A DNA stretch of 64,000 nucleotides, from contig JAUMUC010000005.1 in assembly GCA_030530865.1 (NCBI GenBank), positions 52,398 through 116,397 on the forward strand, in the 5' to 3' direction. The notes under the pieces were generated by a model that saw only the letters and a list, made by a program, of their open reading frames with translations, ran no database searches and was not told where the DNA came from. The DNA comes from Lactobacillus sp. GTDB lineage: Bacteria > Bacillota > Bacilli > Lactobacillales > Lactobacillaceae. This document shows positions 22,335-31,189 of this stretch, piece by piece (the first letter of the stretch is position 1; the number at the start of each line of letters is the position of its first letter). The position numbers were made by a program, and so were the translations under genes.

Positions 22335-22350
22335 TGTTTCATGTGGAACA
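22335..22350. other. parS-like palindrome (candidate ParB/Spo0J site)
   Basis: TGTTTCATGTGGAACA differs at one base from TGTTTCACGTGGAACA, a natural variant of the Firmicute parS consensus TGTTNCACGTGAAACA. It lies about 8.5 kb from oriC, where parS sites usually cluster, and overlaps the ATG of the ClC gene. ParB itself is not encoded in this window. Confidence 0.6.
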
Positions 22351-23894
22351 AAATTTTAACGCTAAAAAAAGACCGTTCAATTAACGTCAAACTATTAGCT
22401 CAATCATTAGTCGTTGGAGCAATAGTTGGCTTAGTTGTCGGCTTTTTTAGATACGGAATAGGACAAGTCAGTTTATTGTGGTTAAAGGCTTTTCAAGCAG
22501 CACACGATGCTAATTGGCTTTTAATTCCAATTTTTCTTGGCTTGTGTTTAACTGTGGTAATTGTTGGCTTTTTGGTTAAACAAGAACCACACGTTGGTGG
22601 CTCCGGGATTCCGGAAGTTAAGTTGCAATTACGTGGAAAATTGGAATTAACTTGGTATCGCATTTTATGGCGAAAATTAATTGGCGGTATCGCTATCATC
22701 GGGACAGGATTGTTTCTTGGACCAGAAGGACCGGCATTACAACTTGGATCTACGGTTGGACAAGGTGTAGGCGAAAAAGATCCTTCTAAGTCAAATCAAC
22801 GTGTCTTATTAGCAACTGGTGCTGCTAGTGGGTTGGCAGCAGCTTTTGGGGCACCGTTAGCTGGAGCACTTTTCGTTTTGGAAGAAGTGTTTCATAACTT
22901 TTCATCTAAGGTTTGGTTAAATGCATTGCTTGGTGCTTTGACTGCGGATTATGTGGTAACCAATATTTTTGGACAAAAACATGCCTTAGAATTAACTTAT
23001 CAGCATTCATTTCCTACCAATTATTATTGGCAATTAATTGTCTTGGGAATTTTAATTGGATTGCTTGGACACTTTTATAAAAAGTTCTTATTTGCGGGCA
23101 AGGACGCATTTAGTCATGTTCCATTGCCACGCTGGCTACATGGATTAGTACCAATTATTTTCTTGCTACCAATTATGTATTACGTACCAGTAGTTTCAGG
23201 CCCTGGTCATAACATGATTATGTCACTACCAAAGATGATTTTGACACCTAGCTGGGGCTTAGCTACGACTTTACTGGGCTTCTTATTACTACGTTTTGCA
23301 TATTCAATTATGTGTTACGATACAGGATTGCCAAGTGGTATATTTTTACCAATTCTAACAATGGGAAGCTTGATCGGTGCTTTATTTGGTGTTGTTTGTG
23401 TTGAATTACATTTATTGCCAAAAGAATTGATCATTAACTTGATCATTTTCTCAATGGCAGGAATGTTCGCTTCAATTATTCGGGCACCATTTACTGCCAT
23501 CATTTTAATTACCGAAATGGTCGGATCGTTATTACATTTGATGCCATTGGCTGTAGTTGCCTTTTTCGCAATCTTAGTTGATATGGCACTAGGCGGTAGT
23601 CCAATTTACGATTTGTTAGCGAATGCAATGGATACTGAAAAAGCTACCAATTTATCAGGACAAGAAGATGAGGTCAGAATTGCGATTGTCGATGACAGTC
23701 AATTGATTGATCATACGATCAGTGAAATTAACTGGCCTAAAAATACGCTCGTTAGAGTGATCGTTAGGGGAGGATTGGAGGTAATTCCTAACGGACAGAC
23801 GCGAATCGAACCTGGAGATGAACTGATTTTAGCAGTTGATCATTCTCAAATCGGAAATGTTTATGATGAAATGCAAGCATTACAAAAGCCATGA
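22341..23894 (+). CDS. ClC-family chloride/proton antiporter with C-terminal TrkA-C domain
   Basis: Membrane protein of 517 residues from the ATG at 22341. The Cl- selectivity signatures are present: GSGIPEVK, GPEGPALQLGS (the glutamate is the gating Glu148 equivalent of E. coli ClcA) and GLPSGIFLPILTMG. The LFVLEEVF segment carries a glutamate at the position of the E. coli proton glutamate (Glu203), so exchange rather than channel activity is likely. The last 75 or so residues resemble a TrkA-C/RCK-C ligand-binding domain rather than CBS domains. Its start codon lies inside a parS-like palindrome, and the ribosome-binding site is weak (GAAAAG), so it may depend on coupling with gnd just upstream. 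Confidence 0.9.
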   Translation: MWNKILTLKKDRSINVKLLAQSLVVGAIVGLVVGFFRYGIGQVSLLWLKAFQAAHDANWLLIPIFLGLCLTVVIVGFLVKQEPHVGGSGIPEVKLQLRGKLELTWYRILWRKLIGGIAIIGTGLFLGPEGPALQLGSTVGQGVGEKDPSKSNQRVLLATGAASGLAAAFGAPLAGALFVLEEVFHNFSSKVWLNALLGALTADYVVTNIFGQKHALELTYQHSFPTNYYWQLIVLGILIGLLGHFYKKFLFAGKDAFSHVPLPRWLHGLVPIIFLLPIMYYVPVVSGPGHNMIMSLPKMILTPSWGLATTLLGFLLLRFAYSIMCYDTGLPSGIFLPILTMGSLIGALFGVVCVELHLLPKELIINLIIFSMAGMFASIIRAPFTAIILITEMVGSLLHLMPLAVVAFFAILVDMALGGSPIYDLLANAMDTEKATNLSGQEDEVRIAIVDDSQLIDHTISEINWPKNTLVRVIVRGGLEVIPNGQTRIEPGDELILAVDHSQIGNVYDEMQALQKP

Positions 23895-23914
23895 TTTTAA
23901 AATCATGGCTTTTT
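23885..23914. terminator. Bidirectional terminator between the ClC gene and copA
   Basis: A near-perfect palindrome, AAAGCCATGATTTT / AAAATCATGGCTTT, contains the ClC stop codon and ends inside the copA stop region. T-runs are present in both directions, so it can serve both converging genes. Confidence 0.9.
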
Positions 23915-25678
23915 GAGTGTTAAAGAATTTAAAACGACTGACACCGAACTTAGTGCCATCGCTAAACTTGCAATTACTGGCGACAGGGTGAAGATTGCCG
24001 CAATTGGAATGCCGATTAAATTATAGATTGATGCCCAGAAGAGGTTAAGTTTGATTTTCTGAAAAACTCGTTTAGATATATCTAGGGCACGCTTTATTTG
24101 ATGGAGATTATTATTAGTAATGATAATGTCACCTGACTCTAGAGCGATCTCAGAACCGCTTCCCATCACAATTCCAAGCTTTGCTACAGATAATGCAGGT
24201 GCATCGTTAATGCCGTCGCCAACAAAAGCGACGTTCGATAATTTCTGAATGTGTTCGGCTTTATCTTGAGGTAATTGGTTGGCGTAAAATTCTGTGATAC
24301 CAACACTATCGGCAATTTCCTTGGCAATTCTTTCGTTATCGCCAGTCATCATAACTTTTCGATATGGTAGTTGTGCCAATGCGGATTTTGCTTCGCTCTT
24401 GGGCATGTCTTCCAGTTTAATAGTGCCGATTAATTGATGGTCTATCCCAACAAAGATTCGATCATCATTTGGTCGGTCGAAGAATTTGGCATTTCCCGCC
24501 ATTAAAAGGTGTCCATTTTGCTTGGCGGTAACACCTAAACCTGGGACAGTCTTAAAGTCTGAAACTGGTCGAGGATGCTGATCCTTGAGAATGGCTCGAG
24601 CAATTGGGTGTTCCGAATATTGCTCCAAATCGGCAGCTACTTGCAAAGTGTTTTCACCAGTCACTTCTTTCACGGATAAGTCCCCAGTAGTCAATGTACC
24701 AGTTTTATCAAAAACAACGGTTTCGATATTATTAGCCTTCTCTAGGCTAGTACCATTCTTGATTAAAATTCCTAATTTGGCAGCTTGACCAATTCCCACA
24801 ATCATTGCTGTAGGTGTTGCTAGTCCTAATGCACAAGGGCAAGCGATGATAATTACTGCGATACTTCTTTCAAGGGCTTGGGCAGGCTCAATCATTGACC
24901 AGGCCCAGAAAGTGATGATACCTATGATTAACACGATTGGGACAAAATAATTGGCAACTCGGTCGGTTAACTTTTGAATTGGAGCTTTACTGGTTTGAGC
25001 TTTTCTAACAAAGGAAACGATTTGAGCTAAGACCGTTTCTTTTGAAGTTTTAGTAACTCGTAAAATGAAAGCCCCAGTCGTATTAACGGTGGCTCCATAT
25101 ACTTGATCACCAATGCCTTTGACCTGCAGTTTACTTTCTCCAGTAATTGCTGCTTCATTGACTTCTGACTTACCTTCAACAATTTCACCATCAATCGGAA
25201 TACGATCTCCAGGACGTACTTGGACCAAATCACCGATTTTAATTTCGTCGATTGGAAGGTCGACAAATTTATCATCACGTTTCACAAGAGCGTGATTAGC
25301 TTGCAATTTCAATAATTCTGATAATGAATCAGACGCTTGCGAACGCATTTTTTCTTCTAACATATCACCTAAAAGCATGAAGACGGTGATAAAAGCAGCA
25401 CTTTCAAAGTAGACATCTTTTCCATTGAAAAAAGCGTAAAGGCTATATAAATAAGTTACACCTGTTCCGATAGCGATTAAGCTATTCATATTAGCTTGAT
25501 GATGCAAAAAAGCATGCCACGCACTTTGATAGTAGCCACTAGCCCCGATAATTAAGATCAAAGTTGTTAAAACGGCACCATGATCTGGAAGCATTATGTG
25601 AAAGGGCATGAGGAACATCGTGATCAAGATTGGCAATGCTAAGATTGCACAAGTCCAAAAGCGACGCTTAGTAGACAT
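23903..25678 (-). CDS. copA: Copper-exporting P-type ATPase lacking an N-terminal metal-binding domain
   Basis: Cu+ exporter of the P1B-1 type. The 591 residues start directly with membrane helices and lack the N-terminal heavy-metal-associated domain usual in CopA. Motifs are intact: TGES in the actuator domain, CPCALGLATPTAM in helix 6, phosphorylation site DKTGTLT, nucleotide-domain SEHPIA, and GDGINDAPAL. The Cu+-specific residues YN (ASIYNLIGIP) and MxxSS (MALSSVS) are visible in the last helices. The ATG overlaps the stop of the cupredoxin gene (TAATG), so the two proteins are made together; the small protein may supply the missing metal-delivery domain. Confidence 0.93.
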   Translation of the reverse strand: MSTKRRFWTCAILALPILITMFLMPFHIMLPDHGAVLTTLILIIGASGYYQSAWHAFLHHQANMNSLIAIGTGVTYLYSLYAFFNGKDVYFESAAFITVFMLLGDMLEEKMRSQASDSLSELLKLQANHALVKRDDKFVDLPIDEIKIGDLVQVRPGDRIPIDGEIVEGKSEVNEAAITGESKLQVKGIGDQVYGATVNTTGAFILRVTKTSKETVLAQIVSFVRKAQTSKAPIQKLTDRVANYFVPIVLIIGIITFWAWSMIEPAQALERSIAVIIIACPCALGLATPTAMIVGIGQAAKLGILIKNGTSLEKANNIETVVFDKTGTLTTGDLSVKEVTGENTLQVAADLEQYSEHPIARAILKDQHPRPVSDFKTVPGLGVTAKQNGHLLMAGNAKFFDRPNDDRIFVGIDHQLIGTIKLEDMPKSEAKSALAQLPYRKVMMTGDNERIAKEIADSVGITEFYANQLPQDKAEHIQKLSNVAFVGDGINDAPALSVAKLGIVMGSGSEIALESGDIIITNNNLHQIKRALDISKRVFQKIKLNLFWASIYNLIGIPIAAIFTLSPVIASLAMALSSVSVVLNSLTLKKP

Positions 25679-26040
25679 TATTTAATAATTACCTTTCCAT
25701 GAAACATATTCATTCCGCAGGCAAAGCCAAGTTCTTGGGCCTTGTCAGTAGGAACGCTAATGACATTTTTACCTGGATGCAATTCTTGATTAATACCCAG
25801 TTCGTCAAAAGCAATGCTTGATAAACAAGCAGTTGAGTCTTGTAAATCAAAATCTAATTCAGCCGGAATCCCTTTTTTCAAGACAATAACGTTAGGGGCA
25901 TAGCCACCTTTAACAATGACTTTTTGAAATTGTTTTTTACCTGAAATTTTGGCTTTTTCTTGATCATCATGACCAGTCATAAACCAAATGGCGATTGCCA
26001 CGATCAAAATAATACAAATAAAAGTAATAATAATCTTCAT
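25678..26040 (-). CDS. cupA: Membrane-anchored cupredoxin-like copper chaperone (CupA-like)
   Basis: A 120-residue protein with one N-terminal membrane segment (residues 2-20) and a cupredoxin-like domain (about 38-120). Cys72 lies in STACLSS, and the sequence CGMNM at 108-112 followed by FHG gives a CxMxM copper site. The same residue pattern forms the Cu(I) site of pneumococcal CupA, which hands copper to CopA; the role here is inferred from that. It is the first gene of a two-gene operon with copA and is preceded by an exact CopY-type operator 17 bases before the ATG. GGAGGG lies between operator and start. Confidence 0.85.
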   Translation of the reverse strand: MKIIITFICIILIVAIAIWFMTGHDDQEKAKISGKKQFQKVIVKGGYAPNVIVLKKGIPAELDFDLQDSTACLSSIAFDELGINQELHPGKNVISVPTDKAQELGFACGMNMFHGKVIIK

Positions 26041-26056
26041 TTCAATCCCTCCTGTT

Positions 26057-26066
26057 TACAATTGTA
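26057..26066. promoter_or_regulatory. CopY/CopR-type cop box upstream of cupA-copA
   Basis: TACAATTGTA is an exact match to the CopY operator core TACAnnTGTA, extended as TTTACAATTGTAAAT. It lies between the probable promoter and the cupA ribosome-binding site. The copper-sensing repressor is not in this window and must be encoded elsewhere. Confidence 0.82.
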
Positions 26067-26094
26067 AATTATTTTTCGAGTAATCATACCTTTT

Positions 26095-26125
26095 TTGCTT
26101 ACTTTTTTCGTGAAAGCGCTATAAT
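26095..26125 (+). promoter_or_regulatory. Promoter with overlapping cre site for the FAD oxidase
   Basis: TTGCTT (26095-26100) and TATAAT (26120-26125) form a promoter with a 19-base spacer. The 14-mer TGAAAGCGCTATAA (26111-26124) matches the CcpA consensus at 13 of 14 positions and covers most of the -10 box, so CcpA binding would block transcription when preferred sugars are present. Confidence 0.75.
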
Positions 26126-26148
26126 GATTTTATAAGGAGATATTGATT

Positions 26149-27561
26149 ATGCTAAAAACAGACTACAATAAATTAACAATGACCGACATCGCTGAATTGC
26201 GGACCTACATTGCTGATCCTGATAGATTCATTACTAAGCCAACTGAACACTGGGATCACGACCAAATGAAGCAAGTTCGTGCGATGCCTTCATTAGTTAT
26301 TCAACCAGTAAACAATGAAGAAGTTATGAAGGTCGTTAAGTATGCAAATGATCACCGCATTCCACTAGTTCCAAGAGGTAACTCAACTGGTTTAATGGGT
26401 GCAAATTTGACTGTACATAAGGGAATTTCTCTTGATATGGTGAAAATGAACAAGGTTCTTGATTACGATCCAGGTTCATTGACCATGACAGTGCAAGCAG
26501 GTATTCGTTTGAATGATATGGATAAGTTTTTGGCAGATAAACCATTTACTTATATGCCAGCTCCAGCAATGCACTGGGCAACTATCGGTGGTAACGTCAA
26601 TACTAATGCCGGTGGTTTAAAGGCCATTAAATATGGTGTCACAAGAGAACACATTCGTGAATTGAAGGTTGTTTTAGCTGCCGGTAAGCTTTACCACTTT
26701 GGTTCAAAGGCTGTTAAAGCAAGTTCAGGCTATTCACTTAAGGACTTAATTATTGGCTCTGAAGGTACTTTGGGCGTTGTTACTGAAGTAACAGTTCGTT
26801 TGTATCCACGTCCAAAGGAAACCATTAATGCGGTAATTCCATTCGATACTTTGGATCATGCTATTGAATCAGTACCCGCTATTCAAGCGTCTGGTGTTGT
26901 ACCAACGACTGTAGAATTTATGGGTAGAAAAGTTTTGAACCTTTGGGAAAAGACTTATGAAGATCATTTTCCAATTGAAAATGGTGATGGCTTTATCATT
27001 ATCGGCTTAGATGCGTTTACTAAAGAAGAATTGAAGGCACAAATGGATGCCATTGAAAAGGTAACTAGTCAAATGCATGGTGAAAAGCCAATCGTTATGG
27101 AAGCAGATAGCCCTGAAGCTAAGAAGATTTGGGAAGCTCGTGAATCATTGCTATTTGCAATTCAAAAATCAACTCCTCAAATGGATGAAATCGACGTTAG
27201 TGTGCCAATTAATCACATTCCAGACGTGTTGCATCGCATTAACGAATTGGAAAAAGAAGAAAATATTAGAATTCCAAACTTTGGTCACGCAGGTGATGGT
27301 AACTTGCACATCTACGTATGTTCAGATGAAATGACGCCTGACGAATTTAACAAGAAGATGAATAAAGTCGTCAGCGAATTGTACAAAGTTGCCAGAAATG
27401 TTGATGGTAACATGTCTGGTGAACATGGTGTAGGCTATGCTCGGAAAGACTTCTTTGAACAATTTTACGGTAAAGATATGTTGGAATTGATGCGTAAAAT
27501 TAAGAGAACTTTGGATCCTCATGGCATTATCAATCCTGACAAGATTTTCCCAATTAAATAA
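26149..27561 (+). CDS. FAD-binding oxidoreductase of the D-lactate/glycolate oxidase family
   Basis: GlcD-type flavoprotein of 470 residues from the ATG at 26149, which sits 9 bases after AAGGAG; a TTG two codons upstream is less likely. The PCMH-type FAD domain shows PRGNSTGLMGAN, TIGGNVNTNAGGLKAIKYG and GSEGTLGVVTEVTVRLYP; the C-terminal substrate domain shows FGHAGDGNLHIYV and SGEHGVGYAR. Family members oxidise D-lactate, glycolate or 2-hydroxyglutarate to the 2-oxo acid. With pyruvate oxidase nearby and cre-like sites before both, D-lactate to pyruvate is my preferred reading, but the substrate cannot be settled from sequence. Confidence 0.88.
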   Translation: MLKTDYNKLTMTDIAELRTYIADPDRFITKPTEHWDHDQMKQVRAMPSLVIQPVNNEEVMKVVKYANDHRIPLVPRGNSTGLMGANLTVHKGISLDMVKMNKVLDYDPGSLTMTVQAGIRLNDMDKFLADKPFTYMPAPAMHWATIGGNVNTNAGGLKAIKYGVTREHIRELKVVLAAGKLYHFGSKAVKASSGYSLKDLIIGSEGTLGVVTEVTVRLYPRPKETINAVIPFDTLDHAIESVPAIQASGVVPTTVEFMGRKVLNLWEKTYEDHFPIENGDGFIIIGLDAFTKEELKAQMDAIEKVTSQMHGEKPIVMEADSPEAKKIWEARESLLFAIQKSTPQMDEIDVSVPINHIPDVLHRINELEKEENIRIPNFGHAGDGNLHIYVCSDEMTPDEFNKKMNKVVSELYKVARNVDGNMSGEHGVGYARKDFFEQFYGKDMLELMRKIKRTLDPHGIINPDKIFPIK

Positions 27562-27592
27562 AAAAAGACCGATAGAATTTCTATCGGTTTTT
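27561..27592. terminator. Bidirectional terminator between two converging genes
   Basis: Stem ACCGATAG / CTATCGGT with A-run before and T-run after, so it can end the FAD oxidase transcript and that of the NCS2 permease gene on the other strand. Confidence 0.9.
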
Positions 27593-27598
27593 TATTGC

Positions 27599-28909
27599 TT
27601 AAATATTGATCATCCAAAGATAAATCAAGAAGATGAAGAATAAGATGTACATAATTGGTGATACTTCTTTTCCACGCTTAGAAAAAATCATGGTAATTGG
27701 GTAAGTGATGATACCTAAAGCCAAACCATCTGAAATTGAGTAAGTTAGTGGCATACCTAAAACAATCATGAATGCTGGAAGTGCCATTTCGAATTTATCC
27801 CAAGAAATTTTTGCTAAGTTTGAAGCCATCAAGACACCGACAATGATTAAGGCAGGTGCAGTAACAGTTGTTGGAATGATGGTCAACAATGGGCTGAAGA
27901 ACATTGCGATTAATAAGAAAAATCCGGTAAAGACAGCAGTTAAACCAGTTCTACCACCCATAGCGATACCGCTACTTGATTCAACGGTTGTACCTAATGG
28001 TGATACACCGCAAATTGAACTAACGATCATACCTAATGAGTCTGATAAAAGAGCACGACCGATCCGTGGAATTTTTCCATCCTTATCAACGATACCAGCT
28101 TGTTGCGTCATTCCGATTAAAGTTCCAGCAGTATCAAAGAAAGTTACCAATAAGAAAGTTATGACCACAATCAACATATTAATGGTATTAACATCTTTTA
28201 AATGGAAAATGGCTTGACCAAAAGATGGAGCAAGTGAAGGTGGCAAAGAAATAATTTCTTTAGGTAATGGAATTTGATGAAGCACAATTCCAAAAATAGC
28301 GGTACAGATCATACCGATGAAAATTGATCCTGGAACATTCAAGCACATCAAGATAATGGTTAAAATCAAACCAAAAGTGGCGATCCAAATACCAGCACTC
28401 TTGAAGCTCCCTAGAGCAACCATTGTTGAAGATGATGGCACAATGATGTGAGCATTTCTTAAACCGATGAAGGCAATGAAAATTCCGATACCGGCTGAAA
28501 TAGCGTATTTCAAGTCTTGTGGAATGGCATCGATCACTAATTCGCGTAATTTTAAGACAGTAATCAAAACGAAGATGATTGAAGCAACTAAAACGCCAGA
28601 TAAAGCGGTTTGCCAGTTTATATGCATTCCTTGACATACAGTGTAAGCAAAAAATGAAGCACTACCTAAAGTTGGTGCTAGGATGATAGGGTAGTTAGCT
28701 AAAAATCCCATGATGAAGGAACCGATCGCACTTGAAATTACTAATGCGGTAAAAATAGTTCCTTGTTTCATACCTGAAGCACTTAAAATGCTTGGAATAA
28801 CGAATAACATGTAGCTGATGCTAACGAAAGTAGTTAAAGCAGCAATTAATTCTTGTTTAACAGAAGAATTTGCTTCTTTTAACTTGAAAATCTTTTCAAT
28901 AGTTTCCAT
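27599..28909 (-). CDS. NCS2-family nucleobase permease (AzgA-type, probably adenine/guanine/hypoxanthine)
   Basis: Proton symporter with 436 residues and about 12-14 membrane helices. Sequence hallmarks of the AzgA branch include the N-terminal KQELIAALTTFVSISYMLFV, the substrate-region motif FDTAGTLIG, and SPLGTTVESSSGIAMGGRTG. TTAGGAGAC precedes the ATG. It is a single-gene unit and has a close paralogue at 34013-35320. The upstream 140 bases are AT-rich, with an 8-base inverted repeat (GATTTATA/TATAAATC at 28938-28965) but no purine riboswitch that I can recognise. Confidence 0.92.
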   Translation of the reverse strand: METIEKIFKLKEANSSVKQELIAALTTFVSISYMLFVIPSILSASGMKQGTIFTALVISSAIGSFIMGFLANYPIILAPTLGSASFFAYTVCQGMHINWQTALSGVLVASIIFVLITVLKLRELVIDAIPQDLKYAISAGIGIFIAFIGLRNAHIIVPSSSTMVALGSFKSAGIWIATFGLILTIILMCLNVPGSIFIGMICTAIFGIVLHQIPLPKEIISLPPSLAPSFGQAIFHLKDVNTINMLIVVITFLLVTFFDTAGTLIGMTQQAGIVDKDGKIPRIGRALLSDSLGMIVSSICGVSPLGTTVESSSGIAMGGRTGLTAVFTGFFLLIAMFFSPLLTIIPTTVTAPALIIVGVLMASNLAKISWDKFEMALPAFMIVLGMPLTYSISDGLALGIITYPITMIFSKRGKEVSPIMYILFFIFLIYLWMINI

Positions 28910-29076
28910 ATTGTCTCCTAAAAATATATAGTTTTTGGATTTATATATTATATTCTGTATAAATCTATTAATGAATAGTTTATCATTTTAAGTTTTTCTT
29001 GCAAATATGAAAATTATTGTTTAAAATAAATCCATCTTACTAAAAGTAAGTGGAAAATATTGTTGGAGGTAAAAAT

Positions 29077-29802
29077 ATGACTAAACCAATTATTGGAATT
29101 TCCGGTTCAGAACTGATTGATCAATCTGCTCCGTTTCCTGGTTATCGACGTAGTTATGTTAACGAAGATTATGTTGATTCAGTCGTTCAAAATGGTGGTG
29201 TGCCATTTATCATCCCATTTATTGAAGACGACGATGTTATTCGTGAACAAATGGAACATGTCGATGCGTTAATTTTGTCTGGTGGACATGATGTTGATCC
29301 CGCTTTATATGGCGAGGAACCAGAACAAAAATTAGGCGAAATTTGGCCAGCACGTGATCATTTTGATGGAAAATTGTTGGAATTTGCTGAAGAAAAGAAA
29401 ATCCCGGTATTGGGAGTCTGTCGGGGCCTTCAATTAATTAATGTTTTGCATGGCGGTAGTTTATATCAAGACTTATCTTATCGGTCTGAAAAGACTTTAA
29501 AGCATAGTCAAAACCATACCCCATCATTACCTACTCATGGTGTAAAAATCGAAAAAGACAGTAAATTATATGATATTTATGGCAAGAGCGAACTTCGTGT
29601 AAATTCTTTCCACCATCAATTGATTAAAAAGGTAGCACCTGACTTAAAGGCGGTAGCTACAGCTAGCGACGGTGTTGTCGAAGGTGTTGAAAGTGAAGAT
29701 GGATTAGTAATGGGTGTGCAATGGCACCCTGAAATGCTACATCGCTCAGTAGATTTGCAAAATAATATCTTCAAAAATCTAATTAAGAGGGCAAATAAGT
29801 AA
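29077..29802 (+). CDS. Class I glutamine amidotransferase / gamma-glutamyl hydrolase (PuuD-like, peptidase C26)
   Basis: A 241-residue alpha/beta hydrolase of the C26 family, which cleaves gamma-glutamyl bonds as in PuuD. Motifs: N-terminal KPIIGISG, ALILSGGHDVDPALYG, the nucleophile cysteine in VLGVCRGLQLINV, and the His-Glu pair in GVQWHPEM. Start ATG at 29077 follows GGAGGT; the frame is open to 29050 but without a ribosome-binding site. It heads a run with three amino-acid transporters (the next starts 1 base after its stop), which suggests it releases an amino acid or amine that the transporters handle. The exact substrate is unknown. Confidence 0.85.
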   Translation: MTKPIIGISGSELIDQSAPFPGYRRSYVNEDYVDSVVQNGGVPFIIPFIEDDDVIREQMEHVDALILSGGHDVDPALYGEEPEQKLGEIWPARDHFDGKLLEFAEEKKIPVLGVCRGLQLINVLHGGSLYQDLSYRSEKTLKHSQNHTPSLPTHGVKIEKDSKLYDIYGKSELRVNSFHHQLIKKVAPDLKAVATASDGVVEGVESEDGLVMGVQWHPEMLHRSVDLQNNIFKNLIKRANK

Positions 29803-29803
29803 A

Positions 29804-31189
29804 ATGAATGATAAAAATAAGTTAGGATTTTGGTCAATTGTCTTATTGGCAATTAACTCAATCATTGGATCAGGTATCTTTTTAACTCCTGGTAGTGTTG
29901 TTGCCAGAGCTGGAGATAAAGCTTTGATCGTCTATTTAATTGCAGCGATCTTTGCCAGCATTTTGGCAATCAGTTTTGCATCAGCAGCAAAATATGTTTC
30001 TAAATCTGGTGCAGCATATGCTTATAGTAAAGCAGCATTTGGTGATGGCGTCGGCTTCTATATGGGAGTTTTGCGTTACTTTTCAGCTAGTGTAGCTTGG
30101 GGAGTAATGGCTGTAGCCGTAATCAAATCGACTATTGCTATTTTTGGCGGTGACCCTAACAACTTTGCTACCGTGACTTGGGGCTTTGTGCTATTGATGG
30201 CAATTATTTTGATCATCAACATTTTTGGTCAAAATGTCGTTAAGTACGTGATGAATTTATCAACTATTGGTAAGTTATTAGCTTTAGGATTGGTAATTGT
30301 TGCTGGATTTGTTGTTTTGATGACCACTGGTCAAAATCATTTTTCTGAATTAGGTGCATTGCAAAAGAGCATGCCAAATAGCCAACCAATCACTACTAGT
30401 GCTTTAGTAATGGCTGTTGTCTCAGCATTCTACGCTTTCACCGGATTTGAAGCAGTCGCAAGTGGTTCAGAAGATATGAAGGAACCTGAAAAGAACTTGC
30501 CTAGAGCTATCCCATTAGCAATTTTGATTATTACTCTTATTTATATTGGGGTAGTCGGCATTGTCATGGTTATTGATCCTCGTTCACTCTTTTACACTAA
30601 ACAAGTTGTTGCCGTAGCAGCAGCTTTCAACAACAAGATTATTCAAAATCTAATTTTGGCTGGTGCTTTAGTTTCAATGTTTGGTATTAACGTAGCTTCA
30701 AGTTTCCACGCTCCCCGTGTATTGGAAGCTATGGCTCGTGAAAATCAATTCTCAAGTTACTTAACTAAACGTACTAAGCGTGACTTCCCAGTTAGAACGT
30801 TTACCATTACCTTGATTTTGGCAATTTTAATTCCAATGGCTTTCCAATACTCAACTGATAACTTAATTATTTTGAGTGCGACCGTTAGATTTATTGGATT
30901 TATCATTGTTCCTTGGGGCGTTATTAAGTTTTACTATGGCAAGAGTAAGGAAGCAATTCTTGATGCGAAAAAGAATTGGTTTACTGATGTTTTATTGCCA
31001 ATTTTATCAATTGTTTTGACATTGTTCTTACTTTACAAGTATGATTGGGTAAGCGTATTTAGCATTGCTCAAGGTAAGACTATGGTAATGAATTGGTATG
31101 CAATTGGTTCACTTATCTTTGGTGCAGTCTTTTTACCAGCAATTTTATGGATGATAACAAGATTCGAACAAAGAAATGGAAAAGCTTAG
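29804..31189 (+). CDS. APC-superfamily amino-acid permease
   Basis: A 461-residue transporter with about 12 membrane helices. The first helix carries the APC motif SIIGSGIFLTPG, and the sixth-helix region has FYAFTGFEAVASGSEDMKEP, typical of LAT/YfnA-like members. It starts 1 base after the amidotransferase stop and overlaps the next transporter by 14 bases. The substrate is unknown; the neighbour suggests glutamate, a gamma-glutamyl product or a related amino acid. Confidence 0.88.
   Translation: MNDKNKLGFWSIVLLAINSIIGSGIFLTPGSVVARAGDKALIVYLIAAIFASILAISFASAAKYVSKSGAAYAYSKAAFGDGVGFYMGVLRYFSASVAWGVMAVAVIKSTIAIFGGDPNNFATVTWGFVLLMAIILIINIFGQNVVKYVMNLSTIGKLLALGLVIVAGFVVLMTTGQNHFSELGALQKSMPNSQPITTSALVMAVVSAFYAFTGFEAVASGSEDMKEPEKNLPRAIPLAILIITLIYIGVVGIVMVIDPRSLFYTKQVVAVAAAFNNKIIQNLILAGALVSMFGINVASSFHAPRVLEAMARENQFSSYLTKRTKRDFPVRTFTITLILAILIPMAFQYSTDNLIILSATVRFIGFIIVPWGVIKFYYGKSKEAILDAKKNWFTDVLLPILSIVLTLFLLYKYDWVSVFSIAQGKTMVMNWYAIGSLIFGAVFLPAILWMITRFEQRNGKA

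Noticed and set aside
28910-29076. Purine riboswitch upstream of the NCS2 permease
   Set aside because: I looked for the conserved core loops of the guanine/adenine aptamer on the minus strand and found none; only an AT-rich 8-base inverted repeat.
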